From: Planctomycetia bacterium
Lineage (GTDB): Bacteria > Planctomycetota > UBA8108 > UBA1146
DNA length: 39,198 bases
Direction of reading: 5' to 3'
NCBI GenBank assembly: GCA_012269595.1
Contig: JAAXJX010000018.1
Coordinates: 1 to 39,198, forward strand
Part shown: positions 8,562-19,666 of the stretch, one piece after another
How positions within the stretch are numbered: position 1 is the first letter of the stretch
Layout of the letters: every line of letters starts with the position of its first letter
Position numbers and translations under genes: made by a program
Notes under the pieces: model-generated
Told to the model about the DNA's origin: nothing
Database searches by the model: none
The model's input: the letters and a program-made list of their open reading frames with translations, nothing else

Positions 8562-11012
8562 CTACTCGGACGGGGGGTTGACTTCCTCTTGTCCATCGGT
8601 TGCGTCCACCAGCTCGAGGCCGATGACCTTGTCACCGTCCTTGACCCGGATCAAACGGACACCCTGGGTGTTTCGACCGATAGGCCGCACGTCCTTCAGG
8701 GAAATGCGAACGAGCATGCCGTTGGAAGTCATCATCATCGCATCACGATCACCGGAGAGGGTTCGCGCAGAGACTACGGAACCATTTCTCTCGGTGGTAC
8801 GAATGTCGATGAGGCCCTTGCCGCCACGCTTCTGGGTACGGTAGGAACCAAACTCGGTGATCTTTCCGTAACCGTTTTCACAGACGGTCAGAAGGGATCC
8901 GTCAGAAACCACGATGGTCATCGAGACCACGTGGTCCTCTTCTCCCAGTCCGATTCCATTCACACCTGCCGCACCTCGACCCATCGAGCGGACATCTGAT
9001 TCGTTGAAGCGAATCGCCATTCCACTGGCGGTGGAAAGGATGATTTCATCCTCTCCGGAGGTGATGTTGACTCCGATCAACTGGTCGCCCTCGTTGATCT
9101 TGATCGCCTTGATGCCAGTCTTCATCGGTCTGGAATAGGCCTCCAGAGGGGTCTTCTTGATCTTGCCCAAGCGAGAAGCAAAGACGAGGTTGCGATCATC
9201 GAACTCAGCGATGCGAATCATGTTGAGGATCTTCTCCTCTTTATCGAGTTGAACCAGATGATTCACCGGCTTGCCCTTGGAGGTTCGTGCGAGGTCTGGC
9301 AGTTCATATACCTTCAACCAGTAAACCTTGCCGCGATCGGAGAAGAGCAACAGCGTGTCGTGGGTCCCAGCCACGAAGAGACTCTTGACGAAATCATCTT
9401 CACGCACCGAACCGCCGGAAACTCCGGTTCCACCACGTCCCTGAGACCGGTAGCTGGTCAACGGGGTTCTTTTGACGTAACCCTGGTGGGTCAGAGTCAC
9501 GACCACATCTTCTTCGGCGATGAGATCGGCGTAGTTGATCTCCTCTGCCGCCTCCTCGATGGAGGTGCGACGCTCATCCTTGAACTTCTCCATCAACTCA
9601 TGGATATCTTCGCGAATGATCTCTTTGACGACGTTGTCGTCGGTCAAAACCGTACGGTGGTACTCGATCTCTTCACGGGTCTCTGCGAGATCATCCTGCA
9701 GCTTTTCACGCTCAAGTCCGGTCAGACGACGCAACTGCATGCGCAGAATGGCATCGCTCTGAATCCGCGTCAGGGAGAACTCCTCCATGAGAGCTGTCCG
9801 TGCGGCATCGTCATCCTTGGCGGCGCGGATCAACTTGATCACCTGATCGATGTTGTCGGTGGCTGTGATCAATCCTTCAAGAATGTGAGCCTTGCGCTCC
9901 GCCTTTGCCAACAGGTGGCGTGAACGTCTGCGGATCACCTCACGGCGATGGTCGCAGTAAGCGTTCAACAGCTCCATGAGGGTGAGGGTTCTCGGCTTGC
10001 CGTTGATCAGGGCAATCTGTTGCACACCAAAGGTGGTCTGCAACTGGGTGTGCTTGAACAGCTGGTTGAGAATAACCTGAGCGTTCTCATCCTTCTTCAG
10101 TTCCACAACCAGGCGGATTCCCTTGCGGTCTGACTCGTCGCGAATATCGGAAATACCGGTGACACGGCCATCCTTGACGAGACCGGCGATGTCTGTCGCC
10201 AACTTCGACTTGGAAACCTGGTAGGGGATCTCGGTGATGACGATCGCCTCTTTTTGTTTGGTCACGTCTTCGAAGTGGGTGCGCGCGCGCAGGGTCAACA
10301 AACCTCGGCCCTTGCTGTAGGCCTCGTGAATACCACGGCGACCGCAGATCACACCACCGGTGGGAAAGTCCGGACCCTCCATCACTCCGAGCAGGTCTGC
10401 CATCGTCGTCTCAGGTTTGTCGAGGACGAGCAGCAACGCCTGACACACTTCACGCAGGTTGTGCGGGGCAAAGTTGGTCGACATGCCGACCGCAATTCCC
10501 GACCCGCCGTTGACCAGCAGATTGGGGAACTTTGCCGGAAGTACCGTCGGTTCATCACGGGTATCGTCATAGTTACGAACAAAATCGACAGTTTCCTTGT
10601 CGATGTCGTTGAGCATGTCGGTCGCCGCATCGGTCATGCGCGCTTCCGTGTATCGCATGGCCGCCGGCGGGTCTCCGTCGATGGAGCCGAAGTTACCCTG
10701 ACCATCGACCATCGTCTGGCGCATGTTGAAGGGCTGAGCCATTCGCACCAGGGTCGGGTAGATCACTGATTCACCGTGGGGGTGGTAGTTACCCGAAGTA
10801 TCACCGGCAACCTTGGCGCACTTTCTGTGCTTGGACCGGGGACCCAGATTGAGGTCGTTCATTGCTACCAGAATCCGTCGCTGCGACGGCTTGAGCCCAT
10901 CCCGAACGTCGGGAAGAGCTCTCTGGATGATGACACTCATGGCGTAGGTCAGGTATGAACCCTTCATCTCCTCTTCGAGGGACAATGGAAGGATATTGGT
11001 TTCCTCGCTCAT
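8562..11012 (-). CDS. gyrA: DNA gyrase subunit A
   Basis: GyrA breaks and rejoins DNA in the A2B2 gyrase that introduces negative supercoils. The 816-residue protein has the winged-helix/tower core with catalytic Tyr121 in AAMRYTEAR. The quinolone-determining stretch reads GESVIYP, with Ser at the E. coli 83 position and Pro at the 87 position. A six-bladed C-terminal DNA-wrapping propeller follows. The blade-1 GyrA box is weak (QGRGGTG), while a consensus QKRGGKG sits in blade 5. I chose the ATG at 11012 because GGAGA lies 8 nt upstream; the ATG at 11027 has no ribosome site. It follows a panE-like gene, with a hairpin in the 42-bp gap. Confidence 0.97.
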   Translation of the reverse strand: MSEETNILPLSLEEEMKGSYLTYAMSVIIQRALPDVRDGLKPSQRRILVAMNDLNLGPRSKHRKCAKVAGDTSGNYHPHGESVIYPTLVRMAQPFNMRQTMVDGQGNFGSIDGDPPAAMRYTEARMTDAATDMLNDIDKETVDFVRNYDDTRDEPTVLPAKFPNLLVNGGSGIAVGMSTNFAPHNLREVCQALLLVLDKPETTMADLLGVMEGPDFPTGGVICGRRGIHEAYSKGRGLLTLRARTHFEDVTKQKEAIVITEIPYQVSKSKLATDIAGLVKDGRVTGISDIRDESDRKGIRLVVELKKDENAQVILNQLFKHTQLQTTFGVQQIALINGKPRTLTLMELLNAYCDHRREVIRRRSRHLLAKAERKAHILEGLITATDNIDQVIKLIRAAKDDDAARTALMEEFSLTRIQSDAILRMQLRRLTGLEREKLQDDLAETREEIEYHRTVLTDDNVVKEIIREDIHELMEKFKDERRTSIEEAAEEINYADLIAEEDVVVTLTHQGYVKRTPLTSYRSQGRGGTGVSGGSVREDDFVKSLFVAGTHDTLLLFSDRGKVYWLKVYELPDLARTSKGKPVNHLVQLDKEEKILNMIRIAEFDDRNLVFASRLGKIKKTPLEAYSRPMKTGIKAIKINEGDQLIGVNITSGEDEIILSTASGMAIRFNESDVRSMGRGAAGVNGIGLGEEDHVVSMTIVVSDGSLLTVCENGYGKITEFGSYRTQKRGGKGLIDIRTTERNGSVVSARTLSGDRDAMMMTSNGMLVRISLKDVRPIGRNTQGVRLIRVKDGDKVIGLELVDATDGQEEVNPPSE

Positions 11013-11032
11013 CGATTCGTTCTCCATGTCTG

Positions 11033-11051
11033 CCAGGGCTTTCAGCCCTGG
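11033..11051. repeat. Perfect 8-bp hairpin just upstream of gyrA
   Basis: CCAGGGCT and AGCCCTGG flank a TTC loop (GAA on the minus strand). The hairpin lies between the panE-like stop (11055) and the gyrA ribosome site. No T-run follows, so it is more likely an mRNA processing, attenuation or REP-type element than a simple terminator. Confidence 0.55.
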
Positions 11052-11054
11052 AGG

Positions 11055-12044
11055 TTAGTTCGCTGTCATTTTCAACGGGGTTTTTGTGGTTAACCCCGAA
11101 ACCAGTTCAAGGAGCAGTCGATTGGCAGGAGTCGGTATCTTCAATTCCTGCCCCCTGCGGACGATGGCTCCATTGATCGCATCGACCTCTGTGCCCGTGC
11201 CGGAATCGAGATCCTGCAACATGGAACAGCGGTTGGTTGCCGTCTTTTCACAAAGTTCAACAAGTGCCTGATCAACCTTCACCTGTGGGAGATCAAACCC
11301 TTCGGCAATAGCCACAGTGAGAGCTTCTTCGCTGGCGGCGTTGGCCAACGAAAACCCTGTACTGCCAGGGAGTTGTCCGTTTTCAATTCCAAGCAGGGCA
11401 CACACAGGGTTGAGACCCGCGCTGAGAATGCTCTTCTTCCAGATCACTTCAGAGCCATCGTCAGCGGTCAACGCAGTCAACCCCAGAGAGGTGATGGCAT
11501 CAGTCAGTTGTTTGGCCAGGGAAGAGCTTTCCTCAAATCTCCCAATGGGAGCTACGGTGATCTCACCACCCGTACCGCGAACGCTGATTTCACCGGGGTT
11601 TTCCCGATACAAACCATAGGTTGTTGCCGCGATCAGAAACCGATCTGTGCCACACCCTTCAAAGTGGGACCACAAATCGAGCCCATTCCCGGGAAAGACC
11701 AGAGTCGTCTTCGCATCGATGCGACCCTGGATCTGTTTTGCCACCGCCTGCAAATCACCTGCTTTGACAGTGATGAAAAGCCAGCGGAAAACAGGCCCAT
11801 CCTGATCAGTTTCCGTACAGGGAACCTCCGCGGAAAAACCCTCGGTTGCTTCCCTGTTAATGTGAATCTTTTTCGTAGTTTCTTCCCCGGATTCAAGCCC
11901 TCCAGGTTTTCGCAAAAGCGTGACAGGCCAACCCGCCTGCTGCATCTGCGCCGCCAACCATCCACCTACAGAACCTGCACCGACGACCCCCACAGGGCCT
12001 TCGAGTACCAGAGAGTTCGTGGGAAGGGGGCGAATCGAATCCAT
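11055..12044 (-). CDS. panE: 2-dehydropantoate 2-reductase (ketopantoate reductase)
   Basis: The protein is predicted to reduce ketopantoate to pantoate with NADPH, the step after PanB in pantothenate/CoA synthesis. The N-terminal Rossmann motif is VGVVGAGSVGGWLA. The C-terminal ApbA_C helical domain carries the conserved Lys region (VIWKKSILSAGLNPVCAL) and the NGAIVRRGQELKIPTPANRLLLEL signature. It is about 329 residues, normal for the family. The start is uncertain: ATG at 12044 has GGAGG 13 nt away, while TTG at 12056 overlaps the panB stop as TTGA but has the SD too close. Direct adjacency to panB supports PanE over other family members. Confidence 0.85.
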   Translation of the reverse strand: MDSIRPLPTNSLVLEGPVGVVGAGSVGGWLAAQMQQAGWPVTLLRKPGGLESGEETTKKIHINREATEGFSAEVPCTETDQDGPVFRWLFITVKAGDLQAVAKQIQGRIDAKTTLVFPGNGLDLWSHFEGCGTDRFLIAATTYGLYRENPGEISVRGTGGEITVAPIGRFEESSSLAKQLTDAITSLGLTALTADDGSEVIWKKSILSAGLNPVCALLGIENGQLPGSTGFSLANAASEEALTVAIAEGFDLPQVKVDQALVELCEKTATNRCSMLQDLDSGTGTEVDAINGAIVRRGQELKIPTPANRLLLELVSGLTTKTPLKMTAN

Positions 12045-12052
12045 GTTCTTTC

Positions 12053-12892
12053 TCAAACCTCCGGGGTCATTTCAGAGTTTTCACCGTCGCGGTCGAGGAA
12101 GGTCTCACTGTCCGCAGGAAAACTCCCTGAAGAGACATCGTCGATGAAAGACTTCACAGCAGACTGGAACAGCTGTTCACCCTGGGCATAGCGACGTACA
12201 AATCGCGGCTTGAACTCGCCGGAGAGACCGACCAGATCATGGAACACAAGCACCTGTGCATCGACGTTGCGACCCGCACCGATGCCAACCACCGGTATCT
12301 TCAGGGTTGCACTGATTTTTTCTGCCAGAGATGAAGGGACACACTCGAGAACCAGTGCGAAAGCACCCGCCTTCTCCAGCGCGATGGCATCATCCAGAAT
12401 CTGCTGTGCAGACTCAGGGGAGTTCCCCTGAACCCGATACCCGCCGAGCTGGGTCGCATTCTGTGGAGTGAGACCCAGATGACCCATTACCGGTATCCCT
12501 GCTTCTGCGATTCTGTGAATCGTTTCCGCGCGACAACCACCACCCTCAATCTTGACGGCGTCGGCACCACCCTGTTGAACAAGGCGTCCCGCATTTCGGA
12601 TCGCCTCATCATCGTTGATCTGTGCCGTCAAAAAGGGCATGTCTGTCACCACAAAAGTTTCTGCAGCACCGCGACGGACAGCAGCGCTGTGATGAATCAT
12701 GTCCTCAAGAGTTACCGGCACCGTGCTGTCATGACCCAGGACCGCATTGCCCACCGAGTCTCCAACGAGAATCATCGGCACCCCCGCACCCTCCAGGATT
12801 CTGGCGGTGGGGGCATCGTAGGCCGTAAGGCACACCCATGGGGTGCCCTTGGCTTTCCAACGCCGCAGTTGATCGAGACGAATACGTGCCAT
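12053..12892 (-). CDS. panB: 3-methyl-2-oxobutanoate hydroxymethyltransferase
   Basis: PanB transfers a hydroxymethyl group from 5,10-methylene-THF to alpha-ketoisovalerate to give ketopantoate. The 279-residue protein has the family motifs: LTAYDAPTARILEGAGVPMILVGDSVG with the metal-binding Asp, VVTDMPF, DAVKIEGG, MGHLGLTPQ, LVLECVPSSLA and VVGIGAGRNVDAQVLVFHDLVGL. The start at 12892 is supported by AGGAG 8 nt upstream, which overlaps the gyrB stop codon. The frame runs further upstream into gyrB but without family similarity. It is expected to be co-transcribed with gyrB and with the following ketopantoate reductase gene. Confidence 0.95.
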   Translation of the reverse strand: MARIRLDQLRRWKAKGTPWVCLTAYDAPTARILEGAGVPMILVGDSVGNAVLGHDSTVPVTLEDMIHHSAAVRRGAAETFVVTDMPFLTAQINDDEAIRNAGRLVQQGGADAVKIEGGGCRAETIHRIAEAGIPVMGHLGLTPQNATQLGGYRVQGNSPESAQQILDDAIALEKAGAFALVLECVPSSLAEKISATLKIPVVGIGAGRNVDAQVLVFHDLVGLSGEFKPRFVRRYAQGEQLFQSAVKSFIDDVSSGSFPADSETFLDRDGENSEMTPEV

Positions 12893-12902
12893 TCCAGTGC
12901 TC

Positions 12903-15347
<2,445 letters not shown>

Positions 15348-15378
15348 TCATGGGGAAGTTTCGCTTCATTATTTGAGA

Positions 15379-15771
15379 TCACTGATTGAGATCACTTGGA
15401 CCATTCTGGAAATGAATCGAATGAATCTCCTCGAGCCCCTCTTTTCGGAGGTTCTCGATAATGGTCCTTTCAGCAAAAGTCTTCAGTTCTGTTGCAAGAG
15501 GTGTGGAGTCGACGTTGACCGTCAACTTCCCTTCTTTCCATCGAACAGGAAGGGTGTGCCTGGCTATTCCCTTGCCTACCACTTCCGCCCAAATTTTTCT
15601 CACACTCTGAAGACCGTCGACGGCATCCCGACTGTGTGTCGGAACCAGTCGTTTGATCAATTTCTCGATCGCACCGGACAGGGGACGGAGACTGGCCTGC
15701 TCCCTGGCGATACGTTTTTTTTCTATTTCCAATTCGAGGTAACTGACTTTTTCGTCAGCAGGGTTGGTCAA
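15379..15771 (-). CDS. dciA: DciA-like DUF721 protein, predicted replicative-helicase loader
   Basis: The 130-residue protein has the DUF721 core: PLSGAIEKLIKRL, then VRKIWAEVVGKGIARHTLPVRWKEGKLTVNVDSTPLATEL. DUF721/DciA proteins interact with DnaB-type helicases and DnaA and are the likely loader in bacteria lacking DnaC/DnaI. It occupies the place where recF usually lies, between dnaN and gyrB. The start is TTG in a TTGA overlap with the dnaN stop, with AGGA upstream. About 30 charged residues at the N-terminus form a probable helix before the core. The functional call comes from family and position. Confidence 0.82.
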   Translation of the reverse strand: MTNPADEKVSYLELEIEKKRIAREQASLRPLSGAIEKLIKRLVPTHSRDAVDGLQSVRKIWAEVVGKGIARHTLPVRWKEGKLTVNVDSTPLATELKTFAERTIIENLRKEGLEEIHSIHFQNGPSDLNQ

Positions 15772-16913
15772 GCTTCCTGCATCTCGTTGATGACCAGAGG
15801 CATGACAATATGGCGATACGCCTCCGGGTGATCGGGAATACTGAAGAGTCCGGCAGTCTTGCCATCACGGAAGCCGCATTCGACCTGCTTTGAATCGATC
15901 ACACGCAACAGATCGATCAGATAAACAGGATTGAAATGGACGGCAAAATCACCCTCTTCTCCGGAAACCTTCTCCACGGGGAACTGGATCCTGGATTCAC
16001 CTACATTACTGGCGTGTCCAAAGAGGGTGGCTTCTGTCTCACCAAATGAGAAACGCACAGAGTTGCGCTCTTTGGTAGTCATCAAGGCACACTGCTTGAG
16101 AGCAACCAGCAACTCTTCACTGTTGATGCGATAGACATTTTCCAGGTCCTGGGGGATCGCTCTCTCATACTCGGGGAATCGACCCTCGACCAGACGACAG
16201 GAAAGACAAACGGCATCGGAGATGTAAGTTGCTTCGTTGGCATCCAGGCGAAGCGTGACATTCTCTTCATCTTCTGAAGTCAGGATTCTGGAAAGCAGGT
16301 CGACCGCTTTCAGGGGAACGATAAATTGCCCTTCCGGCATTCCTGAATCATTGCCGGCCGCTGCAGGCATGGCGCTCATTGCCATCCTTTTTCCATCGGT
16401 TCCGACGATGCGCAGCTCTTCGCCCTTTCCCTCCAACAAGACACTGTGCATGTTGAAGCGGGTGGCATCTTTTGCGGAAGCCACACTGACTCTCTGGAAG
16501 TTGCGAATCAGATCCTCGCGGTTGACCTGGAATGCAGGGCCTTCATTGGAGAAACTGACCGTGGGGTACTCGTCGACAGGACCTGCAGGAATCTTGAAGT
16601 TGGCGCTGCCGGAATCGATACAGATCTGACCCGTCTCATCCTGCTCAACACAAAGATCAGAACCCTGAAGCTCGCGAAGAATCTTGACGAGTCGAGCACA
16701 GGGAACCAGGCATGAACCCTCTTTCTCAACCATGACTTCATCGACTTGCGCCTGAAGGCCCACTTCCAAATCGGTTCCGACAACCTGCAGCCCCTTTTGA
16801 TCAGCAACCAGAAGAGCAGATTGCAATACCGGGCGCGTAGGGTTGGCAGGAACAACTCCTGAAACAAGACCCACGGCTTCCAGAAAATCACGGGTATGGC
16901 ATTGAAACTTCAT
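15768..16913 (-). CDS. dnaN: DNA polymerase III beta subunit (sliding clamp)
   Basis: DnaN forms the ring that tethers polymerase III and repair proteins to DNA. The 381-residue protein shows the three repeated clamp domains: MKFQCHTRDFLEAVGLVSGVV, GTDLEVGL, FKIPAGPVDEYP, the second-domain VGTDGKRMAM, GRFPEYERAIP, and the C-terminal HIVMPLVI. The start at 16913 matches the family N-terminus and has GAGG sequences just upstream; the frame runs on upstream without similarity. It is separated from dnaA by the 719-bp probable origin and overlaps dciA by 4 bp. Confidence 0.97.
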   Translation of the reverse strand: MKFQCHTRDFLEAVGLVSGVVPANPTRPVLQSALLVADQKGLQVVGTDLEVGLQAQVDEVMVEKEGSCLVPCARLVKILRELQGSDLCVEQDETGQICIDSGSANFKIPAGPVDEYPTVSFSNEGPAFQVNREDLIRNFQRVSVASAKDATRFNMHSVLLEGKGEELRIVGTDGKRMAMSAMPAAAGNDSGMPEGQFIVPLKAVDLLSRILTSEDEENVTLRLDANEATYISDAVCLSCRLVEGRFPEYERAIPQDLENVYRINSEELLVALKQCALMTTKERNSVRFSFGETEATLFGHASNVGESRIQFPVEKVSGEEGDFAVHFNPVYLIDLLRVIDSKQVECGFRDGKTAGLFSIPDHPEAYRHIVMPLVINEMQEA

Positions 16914-17271
16914 GCTTGCCTCTTCCTCACAGCTTTGTTTGATACAAATGGGGTTCTTTTCTGAAACAAATCGTCTCTGAAGACAGGAAACCCCTTTAAG
17001 AGCCTTTGGAGACCGGCATACGAGAACAGGGTCGCAGGATTTAAAAGAAAACAATCCAGGCCTGTCTACGTGCCTCCTCGCAGACATGGCGTATTCTAGG
17101 TCAGCCAAGACCTGCAGGCAATCAGATGCACCCAGAATTGGGCCTGTATAAACCCATGTAAACAAACAACTTAGAAAGCCTCTTGAAAAACAAAAAACCG
17201 ACCCTCCTGGAGAATGATTAATTGTAATTGATAGAAAATTTCTCAGTCTGGCTCATCTACCCCCATGTGAG

Positions 17272-17280
17272 TGTGGAAAA
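17272..17280 (-). promoter_or_regulatory. DnaA box (TTTTCCACA)
   Basis: Exact TTTTCCACA on the minus strand, one mismatch from the E. coli consensus. It is the box nearest the A/T-rich stretch. Confidence 0.65.
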
Positions 17281-17346
17281 CTCTTCTTTGGTGACCATAA
17301 AGTATTTATTTGTTTAGGTTTATGTGTTCGTGAAGTCGCTTGGCAT

Positions 17347-17355
17347 TGTGGAAAA
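17347..17355 (-). promoter_or_regulatory. DnaA box (TTTTCCACA)
   Basis: Second exact TTTTCCACA on the minus strand, 75 bp from the first, in the same orientation. Confidence 0.65.
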
Positions 17356-17482
17356 GAGGCTTTCTTCCGGTGTGGAGAGAGAAAGGTACTGGCAGGAAAT
17401 CCACATCCCCTGAATTCCAGGGCAGCAATCCCTGAAATTCTTCCCCTGTAGTCGATCCCCTCCTCCTCCATTTGTGATCGGG

Positions 17483-17491
17483 TTTTCCACA
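17483..17491 (+). promoter_or_regulatory. DnaA box (TTTTCCACA)
   Basis: Third exact TTTTCCACA, in the opposite orientation to the other two and about 140 bp from the dnaA stop. Confidence 0.65.
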
Positions 17492-17632
17492 GGTTGCTTT
17501 CAATGATCAGGGAAGAGCTGTGGTCTTCAGTGAGTGGAGCTTTTTGAAAGTGAAGAAGTTGAATGGGCTTTGGGGGGTATGAAGACGATGCTGGAGCAAT
17601 CGGATGATATCGCAGGGAAACAACACCGGTTC

Positions 17633-18982
17633 TCACCTGAGGAGGGAGCTCTCCAGGGTTTCCAGGTCACGTCGCAAAGTTGAATCCGTGGGAAGGGCTC
17701 CGCGGATTTTTTCGATAGAGTGCATGACGGTGGTGTGGTCACGGCCTCCGAAGTGGTGGCCGATCTCTCCCAGTGAGCAATCCGTCAACCGACGACCCAG
17801 GTACATTGAGACCTGACGCGGGAGGACGATAGAACGGGTTCTGCGGGAGGAGCGCAGTTGCTCTGTGGTAACCGAGTAGTATTGACAAACTATATTCTCA
17901 ATAGTGGTCAGGTCGATGCGTCGATTTTCCTGCCCAAAAATTTCATTCAACGCCATCTGTACATTCTCGGGGTTCGCTTCGATTCCCTCATGGCGAACCA
18001 TGCTTTCGATTCGCAAAACAGCACCTTCAAGCTCGCGAACATTGTCCTTGATGCGACTGGCAATCTGCTCGACCACATCCGCTTCCAGCATCAGTTCCCG
18101 TTGGTGCAGCTTTTGTTCCAGGATCGAAACGCGTGTTTCAAGATCAGGCGTTTCCAGCTGTACCACCAACCCAAGCCTGAACCGGGATCGCAGACGATCA
18201 GAGATTCCCTGAATGTCTTTGGGTGGTGCATCGGAAGTTAAAACGATCTGTTTTTCACGGTTATAGATATCGTTGAAAGTGTGGAAGAATTCTTCCTGGG
18301 TGCGCTCTTTCTCAGATAAAAACTGCACATCGTCGATCAACAGGGCATCCGCATTGCGGTAACGCTGGCGGAACTGGTCAATCTTCTGGGCGGTCAACGC
18401 AGCGATGAATTCATTGGTGAATGATGCACAGGAGGTCACGATTATGTTTCGGTACCCCTGATCCAAAAGCTGATGGCCAATGGCATGAAGGAGATGAGTT
18501 TTTCCAAGTCCGACCGAACCATGAACGAAGTAGGGGTTGTATGCTTGCCCAGGGTTTTCAGCCACAGCCAACGCGGCGGCCTGTGCGAGATGATTTGAGG
18601 GGCCCGAGGTGAAGGCGTCAAAGGTGAATCCGGAACGGAGTTGGACTCCATCCGCCTGAGCGGTTGTAACAGCCGCTTTTGACATCGACTTTCGGACTGC
18701 CATCCCCGGTGCTTCTGAAGGTGGGGGAGTCTCTTTCCGGCAGGCAAACCCGATCTTTTTCCCGGGGAGAATCTCCTCAAGGATCGAGAGCATGGAAGAT
18801 TCCCAACGGCTGCGCAGGACTTCCATTTGCGGTTCGCTGGGGGCGATGACGTGGACTTGTTCTCCGGTGGAATCCAGGTGCACCCCCTCCAGCCAGACAG
18901 ATTGTTCAGCCTCGGGGATTTCCCGCTTCAACAGGTCGAGGAATTGATCCTCGTACGACTTGTCGGCGGCGGGAGAGACCAT
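17633..18982 (-). CDS. dnaA: Chromosomal replication initiator protein DnaA
   Basis: DnaA binds origin boxes, melts oriC and starts helicase loading. The 449-residue protein has domain I (about 1-80), a short linker (80-115), and the AAA+ domain starting FTFDAFTSGPSN with Walker A GSVGLGKT (155-162) and Walker B LLIDDVQF. The C-terminal helix-turn-helix ends with the family signature GGRDHTTVMHSIEKI. AAGGA lies 8 nt before the ATG. The gene precedes the oriC/dnaN region on the same strand. Upstream (18983-19345) are a palindrome and short tandem repeats, listed separately. Confidence 0.98.
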   Translation of the reverse strand: MVSPAADKSYEDQFLDLLKREIPEAEQSVWLEGVHLDSTGEQVHVIAPSEPQMEVLRSRWESSMLSILEEILPGKKIGFACRKETPPPSEAPGMAVRKSMSKAAVTTAQADGVQLRSGFTFDAFTSGPSNHLAQAAALAVAENPGQAYNPYFVHGSVGLGKTHLLHAIGHQLLDQGYRNIIVTSCASFTNEFIAALTAQKIDQFRQRYRNADALLIDDVQFLSEKERTQEEFFHTFNDIYNREKQIVLTSDAPPKDIQGISDRLRSRFRLGLVVQLETPDLETRVSILEQKLHQRELMLEADVVEQIASRIKDNVRELEGAVLRIESMVRHEGIEANPENVQMALNEIFGQENRRIDLTTIENIVCQYYSVTTEQLRSSRRTRSIVLPRQVSMYLGRRLTDCSLGEIGHHFGGRDHTTVMHSIEKIRGALPTDSTLRRDLETLESSLLR

Positions 18983-19072
18983 CGAATATCCTTCATTCCA
19001 GATCGGGAATTATTTGGGGTTCAACTGGAGAGCGACATGGAGAGTACCGAACCGGAAGCGCCGGATGCAAGG

Positions 19073-19088
19073 ACCTCTCAAGAGAGGT
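19073..19088. promoter_or_regulatory. 7-2-7 inverted repeat upstream of dnaA
   Basis: ACCTCTC-AA-GAGAGGT lies about 90 bp upstream of the dnaA start on the dnaA/tRNA-Ser divergent side. It could be an operator for dnaA or the stem of a small leader hairpin. No protein can be assigned to it. Confidence 0.35.
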
Positions 19089-19212
19089 TTACTTGTGAAC
19101 AGCGTAGACGTTGAGTAACATACCTTTTCTGTCATGTACAAAACGCTCTGTATCGCAATAGACACGATCAGGGCCACTCATCATGAGAGTTGACGACGAC
19201 ACCCTGTGAAGT

Positions 19213-19277
19213 CTTCAGAATGCGAATTCTTCAGGCTGCGAATCTTCATGAGCAGTATTCCTGAATGGTATTCCTGA
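19213..19277. repeat. Short tandem repeats between dnaA and tRNA-Ser
   Basis: Two adjacent 16-bp units, CTTCAGAATGCGAATT (19213-19228) and CTTCAGGCTGCGAATC (19229-19244), share 13 of 16 bases. They are followed by two copies of GTATTCCTGA (19255-19264 and 19268-19277) spaced 13 bp apart. The rest of the 363-bp gap contains no gene. Confidence 0.5.
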
Positions 19278-19345
19278 GACTTTGCGGCCCCCACATGTAG
19301 GGGTTTAACTGGGGGTCTTGTCGTCATAATCAGCTGATCGAGTGC

Positions 19346-19437
<92 letters not shown>

Positions 19438-19537
19438 ATCCCAGCTTGTTTTCAGCTCACAGCTCTACCTGGCTCCCGCCCAAACCACTCGCGTTGCTGA
19501 ATCACCCTTCTGCTGACTTGCCTGTGTCGGGTTTCCC

Positions 19538-19565
19538 TTGTTGTCCTTTGATAATTGATTATCAT
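19538..19565 (+). promoter_or_regulatory. Predicted promoter of the CobW/flavoprotein operon
   Basis: TTGTTG (19538-19543) and TATCAT (19560-19565) are spaced by 16 bp, the same geometry and the same -10 as the promoter of the facing ABC operon. The -35 is weak (TTG only). The -10 lies inside the palindromic operator, so repressor binding would block RNA polymerase. Confidence 0.5.
19549..19564. promoter_or_regulatory. Fur/Zur-type operator, copy 1
   Basis: TGATAATTGATTATCA is a 7-2-7 inverted repeat (TGATAAT / ATTATCA) of the kind bound by Fur-family repressors. It begins 118 bp before the CobW GTPase start. The same half-sites with the same 2-bp spacing recur at 26804-26819, and a Fur-family gene lies between the two copies. 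Confidence 0.75.
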
Positions 19566-19666
19566 TTCTTAGGTGTTTGTTGGAAGTGGTTCCCGGGCGG
19601 GGTTTCAGCCGCAAAGCCTCTGAAATTGCCAAGGAACGCTGTATTCAGGAAAGAGAAGCAAACCCA

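Larger units (their letters stand above)
17160..17500. other. Probable replication origin (oriC) in the dnaA-dnaN gap
   Basis: The 719-bp gap between dnaA and dnaN carries three exact TTTTCCACA motifs: 17272-17280 (minus), 17347-17355 (minus) and 17483-17491 (plus). They differ from the E. coli box TTATCCACA at one position. Weaker candidates are at 17371-17379 (minus, CTCTCCACA) and 17397-17405 (plus, AAATCCACA). An A/T-rich stretch at about 17160-17250 and another at 17294-17332 could be the unwinding element. A near-palindrome CCCTGAATTCCAGGG is at 17408-17422. Position next to dnaA plus box clustering is standard oriC evidence; strand-skew was not computed. The rest of the gap (16914-17159) holds only the dnaN upstream region. 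Confidence 0.75.

Noticed and set aside
17253-17636. Open frame of 127 codons in the dnaA-dnaN gap
   Set aside because: It runs through the DnaA boxes and A/T-rich DNA, has no ribosome site and no recognisable protein sequence; it fits a non-coding origin.
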